From: Muribaculaceae bacterium
Lineage (GTDB): Bacteria; Bacteroidota; Bacteroidia; Bacteroidales; Muribaculaceae
DNA length: 64,000 nucleotides
Assembly (NCBI GenBank): GCA_017555085.1
Contig: JAFZHD010000023.1
Location: 1 to 64,000 of the forward strand
Direction: 5' to 3'
In this document: one piece after another, positions 35,732 through 45,203 of the stretch
Position numbering within the stretch: the stretch's first letter is position 1
How the letters are laid out: every line of letters begins with the position of its first letter
Notes under the pieces: model-generated
Told to the model about the DNA's origin: nothing
The model's input: the letters and a program-made list of their open reading frames with translations, nothing else
Databases searched by the model: none
Made by a program: the position numbers and the translations under genes

Positions 35732-36805
35732 TTAGCCTACTGAGGCTTTGCGATAGAGAACGATTGCAATAATGATGTAGATGAAATTGGGTATCCACAT
35801 TGCGATAAACGGCGATGTGTAGCCCGAGATGGCAAAGGTTGAAGTTACTGTTGAGAACAGAATGTAAGAGAAACTCAACACCAAACCGATACCGATGTTG
35901 ATACCCATGCCGCCTTTGACTTTGCGTGAAGAGAGCGACATGCCGATAACGGTCAGAATAAACGCTGCCGCACACATGGCAAAACGGCGGTGATACTCGA
36001 TTTCAAACGATTTGATATTAGCCACGCCACGCTCTTTTTGGCGTGAGATGTATTCGCTCAATTGTGGCGAAGTCATCATTTCGTGGTCCTTTTCTGATAT
36101 AAGGAAATCGCGAGGTTCAATGGTGATAATGGTGTCAAGGCGACGGCCCGAGGTGATGTATTCGCGGTCGCCCTTAAAGTCGCGAATCATGTAGTCTCGC
36201 ACTTGCCAACGATAGAGCGTGTCCCACTTGATGCTTTGAGCGGTCAAGCGGCTTACAAGTTGCTTGTCTTCAAACGATTCGAGCGAGAATTTATAGCCGG
36301 TTTTTGTGTTGTTGTCATATCGGCTCATGTAGGCAATCTGTCCGGGTGCTACCTGCATCTGAATGTTGCTGCCATAGTCAACGCGCTTGTTTTTTACATA
36401 AGTGTTTTGATACTCAATGCGTTCAATGTTAGCCGGGGGAATGACATAAGCACTCAATACATAAGTGAAAATGGCAATCACGGCAGCCGAAATCATGTAG
36501 GGACGCATCAGTCGCTTGAAACTCATGCCCGATGCGAGCATGGCGATAATCTCGGAATTATCGGCAAGTTTTGATGTGAAAAAGATTACGGCAATAAATG
36601 TGAACAGCGGGCTGAACTGATTGGCAAAGTAGGGAAGGAAGTTGACAAAATAGTCAAAGATGGTTGCTTCAAGAGGCGCTTTGAGAAACGAGTCAAGTTT
36701 CTCGTTGATGTCAAACATCACTGTGATTGCCAAAATAAGGAAAATGGCAAACACAAATGTTCCGAGAAACTTGCGAATGATATATAAGTCTAACTTCTTT
36801 ATCAT
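35732..36805 (-). CDS. LptF/LptG family LPS-export permease
   Basis: 357 residues of the YjgP/YjgQ family, the inner-membrane permease of the Lpt lipopolysaccharide transporter. Layout is typical: two N-terminal membrane helices (about 12-35, 52-75), a third at about 100-122, a large periplasmic beta-jellyroll (about 125-270) and three C-terminal helices (about 278-355). SSRKVKGGMGINIGIG is the conserved loop. Whether it is the F or G partner cannot be settled here; the second permease and the LptB ATPase are not in the window. It lies 12 bp after tgt. Confidence 0.9.
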   Translation of the reverse strand: MIKKLDLYIIRKFLGTFVFAIFLILAITVMFDINEKLDSFLKAPLEATIFDYFVNFLPYFANQFSPLFTFIAVIFFTSKLADNSEIIAMLASGMSFKRLMRPYMISAAVIAIFTYVLSAYVIPPANIERIEYQNTYVKNKRVDYGSNIQMQVAPGQIAYMSRYDNNTKTGYKFSLESFEDKQLVSRLTAQSIKWDTLYRWQVRDYMIRDFKGDREYITSGRRLDTIITIEPRDFLISEKDHEMMTSPQLSEYISRQKERGVANIKSFEIEYHRRFAMCAAAFILTVIGMSLSSRKVKGGMGINIGIGLVLSFSYILFSTVTSTFAISGYTSPFIAMWIPNFIYIIIAIVLYRKASVG

Positions 36806-36817
36806 TGATGAATATTA

Positions 36818-37948
36818 TTACAAACGACGGGTTACGCGTTCAACCATCATTGTTTTCCACGCCTTGAAATCGCCGGCGATGATGTGCTTGCGAGCTTCGC
36901 CAACAAGCCACAAGTAGAATGCGATGTTGTGGATTGATGCGATTTGCAATGCGAGCAACTCGTTGCTGATAAACAAGTGGCGAAGGTAGGCTTTTGAGTA
37001 TTGGCGGTCAACATAACTTGGACCGTCTTCCTGAATGGGCGAGAAGTCGTTGGCCCATTTCTTGTTGCGCATGTTCATGATGCCGTGAGCGGTAAAGAGC
37101 ATGCCGTTGCGGCCGTTGCGTGTGGGCATAACGCAGTCCATCATGTCAACACCGCGGTCAATGGCTTCGAGAATGTTGGCGGGAGTGCCAACGCCCATTA
37201 AGTAGCGGGGTTTGTCCTTGGGCAAAATTTCGTTTACCACCTCAATCATGTCATACATTACCTCTGCAGGTTCGCCCACAGCCAATCCGCCGATGGCGTT
37301 ACCGTCAGCACCAAGTTCGGCCACGGTGAGTGCCGATTGACGGCGCAAGTCGGGGTAGGTGCAGCCTTGCACAATGGGGAAGTAGGCTTGTGAATAGCCA
37401 TATTTGCCCTCTGTTTCTTTATAGTGTTTCCAACCGCGCATAAGCCAACGGGTGGTCAATCCAAGCGATTTTTTAGCATAGTCATAGTCGGCAGTGCCGG
37501 GAGGACATTCGTCAAGTTGCATCATGATGTCGGCACCGATTGAACGCTGAATGTCAACAACATTCTCGGGTGTGAACAAGTGTTTTGATCCGTCGATATG
37601 TGAACGGAAATGTGCGCCTTCTTCGGTCAATTTGCGGTTGCCTGAAAGCGAGAACACTTGAAAACCGCCACTGTCGGTGAGAATGGGTCGGTCCCAACCG
37701 TTGAATTTGTGCAGACCGCCCGCCTGTTCCAAAATCTCAATGCCCGGACGCAAGTAGAGATGATAAGTGTTGCCCAAAATGATTTGTGCCTTCACATCGT
37801 CACGAAGTTCATGAAGGTGAACGGCTTTAACCGAACCGAGTGTGCCCACAGGCATGAAAATCGGAGTCTCTATTTGGCCGTGGTCGGTGGTAATCAACCC
37901 CGCACGCGCATTGCTGTTTTTGTCTGTTGCTTGTAATTGAAAGTCCAT
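36818..37948 (-). CDS. tgt: Queuine/preQ1 tRNA-ribosyltransferase
   Basis: Exchanges guanine-34 of Asp, Asn, His and Tyr tRNAs for preQ1. 376 residues from the ATG at 37948; an in-frame TTG 18 bases upstream gives a poor N-terminus, and MDFQLQATDKNS matches relatives. Key segments are TPIFMPVGT, LTDSGGFQVFSL (with the base-binding Asp), the GGLAVGE loop and VDMMDCVMPTRNGRNG (catalytic Asp). The zinc site typical of C-terminal CxCxxC is not obvious: the end of the protein reads SYVDRQYSKAYLRHLF where bacterial Tgt usually has clustered Cys, so metal binding may be reduced. Confidence 0.92.
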   Translation of the reverse strand: MDFQLQATDKNSNARAGLITTDHGQIETPIFMPVGTLGSVKAVHLHELRDDVKAQIILGNTYHLYLRPGIEILEQAGGLHKFNGWDRPILTDSGGFQVFSLSGNRKLTEEGAHFRSHIDGSKHLFTPENVVDIQRSIGADIMMQLDECPPGTADYDYAKKSLGLTTRWLMRGWKHYKETEGKYGYSQAYFPIVQGCTYPDLRRQSALTVAELGADGNAIGGLAVGEPAEVMYDMIEVVNEILPKDKPRYLMGVGTPANILEAIDRGVDMMDCVMPTRNGRNGMLFTAHGIMNMRNKKWANDFSPIQEDGPSYVDRQYSKAYLRHLFISNELLALQIASIHNIAFYLWLVGEARKHIIAGDFKAWKTMMVERVTRRL

Positions 37949-38030
37949 AGACTGCAAAGTTAGCAAAAATTATTGAGATATGGGAGAAGCTCGCCGATAT
38001 TTGAGCAACAGGAGTTACCTATAAGGAGCG

Positions 38031-38951
38031 TCAGATTGCTTGTACGGCGGCGTTGTATTTAGCTATTGATGTGGCTTTTTTGATTGCTTTGTGTGGTTTG
38101 TGGCCTATGAGCGATTCAAGATGATCCCAAAAGGTTTTGACTTTTGTGAGCAACTGTGCGTCGCCTTGTAACACTGTGCTGTAGTGTTCATAGAGTAACG
38201 AGTGCAATTCAAGCATGCGTTCGATTTGCTCTTCTTGGCCAAGTGTTATGCCTTGCTTGTATTCAAGCGCAAGTGACGGACGGGCCAATAGCCCGCGACC
38301 AATCATGATGCCGTGCAAATTGGGGTATTGCTCTGCGATGATGTCGATTTGCTCAGGGGTCGTGATATCGCCGTTATATATCACGGGTTTCTCGCATTTG
38401 GCCATGAATCGAGCAAATGACTGCATGTCAACCGTGCCTTTGTACTGCTGTGTGCCGATGCGGGGGTGCATGGTAATATGAGTTAATCGTGCTTGGTTGA
38501 AGATGGGGAGCAGGTCGATGGCTTGTTGGGGATTGTCAAGGCCAAGGCGCATTTTTATTGAGAATGTCAACTGCGGATATTGGTCGATGGCAGTGGCAAT
38601 TTCGCTCACGGTATCGGGGTGGACAAGCAGTCCGGAGCCGCGCCCTTTGCGTGATTGTGGTGGAAACGGACAGCCCATGTTTATGTCGATGTGAGTGTGG
38701 CTGGTAGCAATAACCGCATTGACAAGAGTGTGAAACTCGTTGGCGTCACGGCAGATTATCTGCGGAACGATGTTGATGCCTTGGTTGTTGCCCGGCTCAA
38801 TGTCGCGAATGTCGCGATGGCGAGGCTCGCCGTTGTGCAAGTGGATAAACGGCGTATAATAAAAGTCGATGCAGTCACCGTAGACTTGATTGTGAAATCG
38901 ACGGTAGGCTGCATCGGTATATCCTTGTAGTGGCGCAAATGAGATGTTCAT
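38031..38951 (-). CDS. dus: tRNA-dihydrouridine synthase
   Basis: Flavin enzyme that reduces uridines in tRNA D-loops, 306 residues from ATG at 38951 (an upstream TTG is unlikely). The N-terminal APLQGYTDAAYRRF binds FMN. NMGCPFP carries the active-site Cys, followed by SRKGRGSGLL, KMRLG, HPRIGTQQYKG and YNGDI-TTPEQ and GIMIGRGLLARP. Short and divergent compared with DusA/DusB; the exact uridine is unknown. It precedes tgt, another tRNA-modification gene, by about 80 bp and follows the nucleotidyltransferase gene by 20 bp. Confidence 0.92.
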   Translation of the reverse strand: MNISFAPLQGYTDAAYRRFHNQVYGDCIDFYYTPFIHLHNGEPRHRDIRDIEPGNNQGINIVPQIICRDANEFHTLVNAVIATSHTHIDINMGCPFPPQSRKGRGSGLLVHPDTVSEIATAIDQYPQLTFSIKMRLGLDNPQQAIDLLPIFNQARLTHITMHPRIGTQQYKGTVDMQSFARFMAKCEKPVIYNGDITTPEQIDIIAEQYPNLHGIMIGRGLLARPSLALEYKQGITLGQEEQIERMLELHSLLYEHYSTVLQGDAQLLTKVKTFWDHLESLIGHKPHKAIKKATSIAKYNAAVQAI

Positions 38952-38971
38952 CGGCGGCAAAGTGGAATTGT

Positions 38972-39877
38972 TTAGTTAAAAAGTCGCTCGGGATATGCTC
39001 CTTCGGCGTGCAAAGCCGCGAGTTTGGCAATAACGGTGGGGCGGTCTTCGGGGTAGGTGACGCCAAACCATTTTGAGTTTGTTTCCATAACCTTCACGGT
39101 CGCTTCGCCCGATGTGATGAGGCGGTTAACGATTGTGGGAATGAAGTATTCGGCTTTGAGATTATCGATGTTTTGTTCGAGAAACTCTACAAAGAACTGT
39201 TGGCTATAATCAAAATAGTCAGGAGTGAAGCCCCACATGTTCATCGACACGGGAGTGTTGGGGTCAAGCATCTGCTTATTGCCGTGTTCGTCGTCATAGA
39301 TGATTTGGCCTTTTGCATTGTAGCCGATTGATGTGCGCTCGGTGATAGTGGCGAGCAATCCGTTTTTGGTGCTGCACACACCGCGTGACACTTTACCGCC
39401 TTCCGACATGGTGTTGCCCACTTTGAAGCCCACCATGCAGTAGTCGCCTTTGCGTTCGCGTTGACGCATCAATTCTTGTGCCATCACTTCAAAAGTGTTG
39501 TGGCCATAAAAGTCGTCGGCATTGATAACGGCAAACGGCTCGTTCACAGCTGTCTTGCCCATGAGAATGGCGTGGTTAGTGCCCCAAGGTTTGGTGCGTT
39601 CGGCCGGACATGTAAATCCTTCGGGAAGGCTGTCGCGCTCTTGGAATACTACCTCAACGGCAATGTGTCCGTCATATTTTGAAAGCACCTTTTCGCGAAA
39701 TTCGTTTTCAAAATCATGGCGAATGACAAATACTATTTTGCCAAATCCGCTGCGAATGGCGTCAAATATAGAATAGTCCATGATGGTTTCGCCGTTGGGG
39801 CCGAGTCCGTCAAGTTGTTTGAGACCGCCGTAGCGGCTGCCCATTCCGGCTGCGAGGACCAATAATGTTGGTTTCAT
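38972..39877 (-). CDS. Sugar-phosphate nucleotidyltransferase-like protein
   Basis: 301 residues with the nucleotidyltransferase fold: the pyrophosphorylase signature VLAAGMGSRYGGLKQLDGLGPNGE at the N-terminus is close to the GxGxRxxPxxK motif, and INADDFYG supplies the metal-binding aspartates. Relatives in Bacteroidetes and Firmicutes are annotated only as nucleotidyltransferases. The sugar and nucleotide are unknown. TACCTTTG on the reverse strand at 39924-39917 is a possible -7 box. It heads the cluster that runs through dus, tgt and the permease. Confidence 0.87.
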   Translation of the reverse strand: MKPTLLVLAAGMGSRYGGLKQLDGLGPNGETIMDYSIFDAIRSGFGKIVFVIRHDFENEFREKVLSKYDGHIAVEVVFQERDSLPEGFTCPAERTKPWGTNHAILMGKTAVNEPFAVINADDFYGHNTFEVMAQELMRQRERKGDYCMVGFKVGNTMSEGGKVSRGVCSTKNGLLATITERTSIGYNAKGQIIYDDEHGNKQMLDPNTPVSMNMWGFTPDYFDYSQQFFVEFLEQNIDNLKAEYFIPTIVNRLITSGEATVKVMETNSKWFGVTYPEDRPTVIAKLAALHAEGAYPERLFN

Positions 39878-40068
39878 ATTTTGAGGTCAGTGAATCGTTA
39901 TGAGTTATTTTTTGCACAAAGGTAACTAAATAAATGAATACCGCATAATAAAAAATCGAATTATTGGCATTTTGCTATTTTTTATGGCCATTTTGCGAGT
40001 TGCGAGGAGGTGGCTTGACCGTATTTACCACATCGCGTATAAAAATGTGTCAAATGGGGGCTTTGTTA

Positions 40069-40100
40069 TTTGTTGGACTCCGTTAAAATTAGTAATTTTG
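40069..40100 (+). promoter_or_regulatory. Promoter of lepA
   Basis: TTTG (40069-40072), 20-bp spacer, TAATTTTG (40093-40100), full match to consensus; leader about 48 nt. Confidence 0.78.
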
Positions 40101-40155
40101 TCGCTAATTTAGATGTACTATTGTTAATCGAATAATAATAACGGATTATCCGCAG

Positions 40156-41943
40156 ATGAAGAATATTAGAAATTTCTGTATTATCGCTCATATCGACCAT
40201 GGTAAGAGTACTCTTGCCGACCGTCTGCTTGAGTTTACTAAAACAGTTTCGGAGAAAGATTTGCAGGCTCAGGTGCTTGACGATATGGACCTCGAACGCG
40301 AACGAGGCATCACTATCAAGAGCCACGCCATTCAGATGCAGTATTCGCTCAACGGTGAGCAATACACACTCAACCTCATTGACACTCCGGGACACGTTGA
40401 CTTCTCTTATGAGGTGTCGCGCTCAATCGCCGCCTGTGAAGGCGCATTGCTCATTGTTGACGCTTCGCAAGGTATTCAGGCTCAAACTATCTCAAACTTG
40501 TATATGGCTATTGACAACGATTTGGAGATTATTCCAGTTGTCAACAAGGTTGACCTTGACAGTGCCAAACCCGAAGAGGTGGAAGACCAAATCATTGATC
40601 TTCTCGGTTGCAAACGCGAGGAAATCATTCGTGCAAGCGGCAAGACCGGTATCGGTATTCCAGAGGTGTTGGAAGCAATCGTAAACCGTGTTCCCGCACC
40701 CAAAGGCGACCCCGATGCTCCCTTGCAAGCATTGATTTTTGACTCGGTGTTTAACCCATTCCGCGGTATTATCGCATATTTCAAAATCGTTAACGGCCGC
40801 ATTCGCAAAAACGACTTTGTTAAGTTTGTGGCAACAGGTAAGGAATATCATGCCGACGAAATCGGTGTGCTGAAACTTGACATGATGCCCGGCACCGAGC
40901 TATCGGCTGGTAATGTGGGCTATATCATTTCGGGTATCAAAACATCAAAAGAGGTAAAAGTAGGGGATACCATCACACATGTGGCAAATCCTTGCGAAAA
41001 CGCTATCGAAGGTTTTGAAGAAGTGAAACCGATGGTGTTTGCAGGTGTTTATCCCATCGATGCCGAAGATTTTGAAAACTTGCGTGCTTCGCTCGAAAAA
41101 TTGCAACTCAACGATGCCTCGCTCACATTCCAACCCGAATCGTCAATGGCGTTGGGCTTTGGTTTCCGTTGCGGTTTCTTGGGCTTGTTGCACATGGAGA
41201 TTGTTCAAGAACGCTTGGGTCGTGAGTTTGACATGGATGTTATCACAACTGTTCCCAACGTATCTTATCGCGTTTATGATAAGCGTGGCGACATGCTTGA
41301 AGTGCACAACCCCTCAGGCTTGCCCGACTTGACTCTTATCGACCACATCGAAGAGCCATATATCAGAGCATCGGTTATTACTGCTGCCGACTATATCGGT
41401 CCGATTATGACCTTGTGTCTTGGCAAGCGAGGCGAACTCGTTAAGCAAGAATACATCTCGGGCAATCGCATGGAGATTATCTTTGACATGCCTTTGGGTG
41501 AGATTGTGATTGACTTCTACGACAAACTCAAAAGTATCTCAAAGGGTTATGCTTCGTTTGACTATCACTTGCACGATTTCCGTGAGTCAAAACTTGTCAA
41601 ACTCGATATCCTCCTCAATGGCGAGAGTGTCGATGCGTTGAGCACATTGACTCATGCCGACAATGCAGTGTCGTTTGGCCGTCGCATGTGCGAAAAACTT
41701 AAAGAACTCATTCCTCGCCAACAATTTGACATCGCTATTCAGGCAGCAATCGGTGCTAAGATTATCGCTCGCGAAACAATCAAAGCCGTGCGCAAAGACG
41801 TAACTGCCAAGTGTTATGGTGGTGACATCTCGCGTAAACGCAAGTTGCTTGAAAAACAAAAGAAAGGTAAGAAACGCATGAAGCAAATCGGCTCGGTTGA
41901 AGTGCCTCAAAAAGCGTTCCTTGCAGTACTTAAACTCGACTAA
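40156..41943 (+). CDS. lepA: Elongation factor 4 (LepA)
   Basis: Ribosome-associated translational GTPase, 595 residues. The G1 motif [10 protein letters not shown]3 DTPGHVDF and G4 NKVD are intact. Domains II, III and V resemble EF-G, and the unique C-terminal domain has SYDYHL-like (here [19 protein letters not shown]) and ends in the basic [25 protein letters not shown]. Standard length. It leads the lepA-nhaA-rluA-fmt run with small intergenic gaps. Confidence 0.98.
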   Translation: MKNIRNFCIIAHIDHGKSTLADRLLEFTKTVSEKDLQAQVLDDMDLERERGITIKSHAIQMQYSLNGEQYTLNLIDTPGHVDFSYEVSRSIAACEGALLIVDASQGIQAQTISNLYMAIDNDLEIIPVVNKVDLDSAKPEEVEDQIIDLLGCKREEIIRASGKTGIGIPEVLEAIVNRVPAPKGDPDAPLQALIFDSVFNPFRGIIAYFKIVNGRIRKNDFVKFVATGKEYHADEIGVLKLDMMPGTELSAGNVGYIISGIKTSKEVKVGDTITHVANPCENAIEGFEEVKPMVFAGVYPIDAEDFENLRASLEKLQLNDASLTFQPESSMALGFGFRCGFLGLLHMEIVQERLGREFDMDVITTVPNVSYRVYDKRGDMLEVHNPSGLPDLTLIDHIEEPYIRASVITAADYIGPIMTLCLGKRGELVKQEYISGNRMEIIFDMPLGEIVIDFYDKLKSISKGYASFDYHLHDFRESKLVKLDILLNGESVDALSTLTHADNAVSFGRRMCEKLKELIPRQQFDIAIQAAIGAKIIARETIKAVRKDVTAKCYGGDISRKRKLLEKQKKGKKRMKQIGSVEVPQKAFLAVLKLD

Positions 41944-41960
41944 TTCTTAAAATAAATATC

Positions 41961-43349
41961 ATGTCAGAAAATGTAGAAACATCGGGCTTTCACAAGGTGT
42001 ATTATGCCGCGAAGAAAGCCATCAGAGTCCATGCATCGGGCGGTAACATTTTGATTGCCGCAACCATCTTGGCTTTCATCATGGCAAATGTGCCTGTGGT
42101 TAGTGATTATTACAACGCATTTTGGCAACAGCCCATGCGCATTCAAATCGGCGATTTCAATGTGTTGAGCCATGGCGGTCATCCCATGACCGTGTTGCAG
42201 TTTATTAACGATGCGTTGATGGTAGTGTTCTTCTTTACCATCGGTCTTGAAATCAAACGCGAGGTGCTTGTTGGCGAATTGTCTTCGTTGAAAAAAGCCC
42301 TTTTGCCCATTATTGCGGCATGTGGCGGTATGATTGTACCTGTGGTTATTTTCTATTTTTTGAGCAACGGCGCCGATTATTCAAAAGGTTCGGCTATACC
42401 TATGGCAACCGACATCGCGTTCTCGCTCGGTGTGCTTGCTATGCTAGGTAAGCGTGTACCCATCGCGCTCAAAGTGTTCCTTACTACTCTCGCCGTTGTT
42501 GACGATATCGGCGGTATTGTGGTTATTGCCGCTTGCTACACATCACACATTGAGTTTATGATGCTCGTTTATGCAGCAATCTTGATGGGTGTGTTGACAT
42601 TGGGCACTGTGTTCAAAATCCAAAGCAAGATTTTCTATATTTTGATTGGTCTTGTAGTGTGGTTCTTGTTCCTTAACTCGGGTATTCACTCAACTATTGC
42701 CGGTGTATTGGTGGCATTCTGTATCCCTGCATCGCCCGTATTCCCTGTTAAAGAATATGTGAAAAACATTCGTGAGGCAATCTCTGATTTCAAAGCGTCG
42801 GACGACGACAAACTTGGCGAAGGCTATATGTTGACTCCCGACCAAGTTGACAAATTGAAACGCATTGAGTCGGCATCTGACAAAGTGATTTCGCCCTTGC
42901 AAGAACTTGAAGACTCATTGCAGTCAATCGTTAACTACTTTATCATACCCTTGTTCGCATTCTCTAATGCAGGCGTATATTTGCTCGATTTGGAATTTGC
43001 GTCAATCTTCCAAGGCGTAAGTTTGGCTGTAATCTGCGGTTTGTTTATCGGCAAATTTTTGGGTATCTTCCTCTTCTCATGGGCGGCTATCAAACTCCGC
43101 ATCGTGACAATGCCCTATGGCAGCACATGGAAAATGCTAGCTGCTGTGTCGGTGTTGGGTGGTATCGGATTTACCGTATCAATGTTTATTGCCAACCTCT
43201 CGTTCGTTGACGGCAGCGCTAATGATGCGATGTATCTTGCAAATGCAAAACTCGGTATCGTAATTGGTTCGTTGTTGTCAGGCTTTGTGGGCTACTACTT
43301 GTTGTCAAAAGTGTTGCCCCGTGAGGCACAAGATGCAAACGACGAATAA
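41961..43349 (+). CDS. nhaA: Na+/H+ antiporter NhaA
   Basis: Inner-membrane electrogenic sodium/proton antiporter, 462 residues and about 12 helices. The family features TIGLEIKREVLVGEL, PMATDIAFSLGVL and LAVVDDIGGIVVIA (the two ion-binding aspartates) are present. A hydrophilic loop of about 60 residues (near 265-320, KASDDDKLGEGYMLTPDQ) makes it longer than the E. coli protein, as is usual in Bacteroidetes. It is 17 bp after lepA. Confidence 0.96.
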   Translation: MSENVETSGFHKVYYAAKKAIRVHASGGNILIAATILAFIMANVPVVSDYYNAFWQQPMRIQIGDFNVLSHGGHPMTVLQFINDALMVVFFFTIGLEIKREVLVGELSSLKKALLPIIAACGGMIVPVVIFYFLSNGADYSKGSAIPMATDIAFSLGVLAMLGKRVPIALKVFLTTLAVVDDIGGIVVIAACYTSHIEFMMLVYAAILMGVLTLGTVFKIQSKIFYILIGLVVWFLFLNSGIHSTIAGVLVAFCIPASPVFPVKEYVKNIREAISDFKASDDDKLGEGYMLTPDQVDKLKRIESASDKVISPLQELEDSLQSIVNYFIIPLFAFSNAGVYLLDLEFASIFQGVSLAVICGLFIGKFLGIFLFSWAAIKLRIVTMPYGSTWKMLAAVSVLGGIGFTVSMFIANLSFVDGSANDAMYLANAKLGIVIGSLLSGFVGYYLLSKVLPREAQDANDE

Positions 43350-43364
43350 AGAAATTTCATTGCG

Positions 43365-44045
43365 ATGGAAGTAGTATATGAAGACAATCACATCATTATA
43401 GTCAATAAGGCGTCGGGCGAAATTGTTCAAGGCGACAAGACAGGCGACCGACCCCTTGTTGATATAGTGAAAGATTGGATAAAAGAGAAGTATGCCAAGC
43501 CCGGAAATGTGTTCTGTGGCGTTGTGCATCGTCTTGACCGCCCTGTCAGCGGGTTAGTGATATTTGCCAAAACATCAAAGGCGTTGACACGCATGAACGA
43601 GATGTTTCGCAACGGCGAGGTGCATAAAACCTATTGGGCAATCAGCCGCAATCAGCCTCCCAAACACGAAGACACTCTTACACATTATATAACTACTACC
43701 GAGCGCAACAACAAGTCTTATGCCTCGTTAACGCCCAAGAAAGATGCCAAAGAGGCTCGCTTGGCCTATCGCTATATCGCAGCAAGCGACCGCTATCATT
43801 TGCTTGAAGTGAACCTCATGACTGGCCGCAAGCATCAGATTCGCGTGCAACTTGCCGCAATAGGTTGTGTAATCAAAGGCGACCTTAAATATGGCGACAA
43901 ACGCAGCAACCCCGATGGCAGCATTTCGCTCATGGCGCGCCGTGTGCAGTTTGTGCATCCGGTGTCGGGCAAAGAGATAGATGTTACGGCACCCGTTCCA
44001 GCAGGCGACAACCTGTGGCAAGCACTTGAAGCAGGTGTCGAATAA
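43365..44045 (+). CDS. RluA-family RNA pseudouridine synthase
   Basis: 226 residues. It isomerises uridine to pseudouridine in rRNA or tRNA. The catalytic Asp lies in VHRLDRPVSGL, and the companion motif LMTGRKHQIRVQL follows. No N-terminal S4 domain is present, so it is the short RluC/RluD-like or TruC type; the target is unknown. It is 15 bp downstream of nhaA and 14 bp upstream of fmt. Confidence 0.92.
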   Translation: MEVVYEDNHIIIVNKASGEIVQGDKTGDRPLVDIVKDWIKEKYAKPGNVFCGVVHRLDRPVSGLVIFAKTSKALTRMNEMFRNGEVHKTYWAISRNQPPKHEDTLTHYITTTERNNKSYASLTPKKDAKEARLAYRYIAASDRYHLLEVNLMTGRKHQIRVQLAAIGCVIKGDLKYGDKRSNPDGSISLMARRVQFVHPVSGKEIDVTAPVPAGDNLWQALEAGVE

Positions 44046-44059
44046 AACTGATTTAGACA

Positions 44060-45022
44060 ATGAAAAAAGAAGATTTGAGAATAGTGTTCTTGGGAACACC
44101 CGACTTTGCGGTCGAAAGCCTCCGTCGCATTCACGAAGGTGGCTATAATATTGTGGGCGTTGTAACGATGCCCGATAAACCCGCAGGTCGTGGACACAAA
44201 TTGTTGCATTCGCCCGTAAAGCAATATGCCGTTGAGCACGGATTGCATCTTATGCAACCCCCACGCTTGAAAGCCGACGACTTTGTCGAAGAATTGCGCT
44301 CGTTGAATGCCAATCTGTTTGTAGTGATAGCATTTCGCATGTTGCCCGAGGTGGTGTGGTCGATGCCCGAATTGGGAACATTCAACCTTCACGCATCGTT
44401 GTTGCCCAAATATCGTGGTGCAGCCCCCATAAATTGGGCTGTGATAAACGGCGACACCGAGACGGGTGTTACCACATTCTTCTTGAAGCATGAGATTGAC
44501 ACAGGAGATATATTGCGTCAGGAGCGCATCGAAATCCGTCCCGAGGACAATGTTGGCGATGTGCATGACCGATTGATGATGCTTGGAGCTGAACTCACAC
44601 TTGACACTATTGAACACATTATTGCCGAAGATTTGCGTCCCATTCCGCAAGACGAAATCTTGCAAGGTGCTGAGCCTACACCTGCTCCCAAAATCTTCAA
44701 AGAAACATGCCGTATTGATTGGGCACGAAAAGCTGTTGAGGTGCATAACCTTGTTCGTGGCCTTTCGCCTTATCCTGCTGCGTGGACCGAAATTGTTGAC
44801 GGAGAATCCGAGCCAATGTCGGCCAAGATATTTGAAACAGCAGTTGTGGAAAGTGGGGCAGAGATGCAACCCGGCAAAATCACAATCGACGGAAACCGTT
44901 TGTTGGTTGACTGTGCCGATGCTCGCATCGAGATTCTCTCGCTTCAAGCAGCTGGTAAAAAGCGCATGCCCGCTGCCGATTTCTTGCGTGGCTCACGTTT
45001 TGCAGCACCTAAATGTGTGTAA
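44060..45022 (+). CDS. fmt: Methionyl-tRNA formyltransferase
   Basis: Formylates initiator Met-tRNA using 10-formyl-tetrahydrofolate, 320 residues. The N-terminus RIVFLGTPDFAVESL, the active-site segment FNLHASLLPKYRGAAPINWAVINGD (with the conserved Asn-His and SLLP) and the OB-like C-terminal tRNA-binding domain are intact. It is the last gene of this forward-strand run and is followed by a terminator. Confidence 0.97.
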   Translation: MKKEDLRIVFLGTPDFAVESLRRIHEGGYNIVGVVTMPDKPAGRGHKLLHSPVKQYAVEHGLHLMQPPRLKADDFVEELRSLNANLFVVIAFRMLPEVVWSMPELGTFNLHASLLPKYRGAAPINWAVINGDTETGVTTFFLKHEIDTGDILRQERIEIRPEDNVGDVHDRLMMLGAELTLDTIEHIIAEDLRPIPQDEILQGAEPTPAPKIFKETCRIDWARKAVEVHNLVRGLSPYPAAWTEIVDGESEPMSAKIFETAVVESGAEMQPGKITIDGNRLLVDCADARIEILSLQAAGKKRMPAADFLRGSRFAAPKCV

Positions 45023-45055
45023 GTATCGAATAACATCCTCGACACATTGTTATAT

Positions 45056-45086
45056 AGCAGCGACCAATCGGCCGCTGCTTTTTTTT
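45056..45086 (+). terminator. Terminator of fmt
   Basis: Stem AGCAGCG / CGCTGCT with a ten-base loop, then eight T; 33 bp after the stop. Confidence 0.85.
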
Positions 45087-45109
45087 GTGTTATTGTGTAG
45101 ACATAAATA

Positions 45110-45143
45110 ACCCCGCTAAATCAATTGAAATAGCGGGGTGTTT
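45110..45143. terminator. Terminator downstream of serA (both strands possible)
   Basis: Stem ACCCCGCTA / TAGCGGGGT with the loop AATCAATTGAAA. On the reverse strand it follows serA by about 60 bp and is followed by TTATTTATG; on the plus strand TGTTTTATG follows. Confidence 0.7.
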
Positions 45144-45203
45144 TATGATGTGAAACTGTGTGTCGTTTCGGTGAGTTCTTTGCGAACTCGGGTTGGGCAG
45201 CTA

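Noticed and set aside
37946..37962. A TAACTTTG motif six bases before the tgt ATG, suggesting a leaderless mRNA
   Set aside because: There is no -33 element at the right distance, and tgt is probably also read from the upstream dus gene, so the match may be by chance.
43835..44947. A 370-codon reverse ORF opposite fmt and the pseudouridine synthase gene
   Set aside because: It spans two well-conserved forward genes and their junction and has no protein-like features, so it is a shadow.
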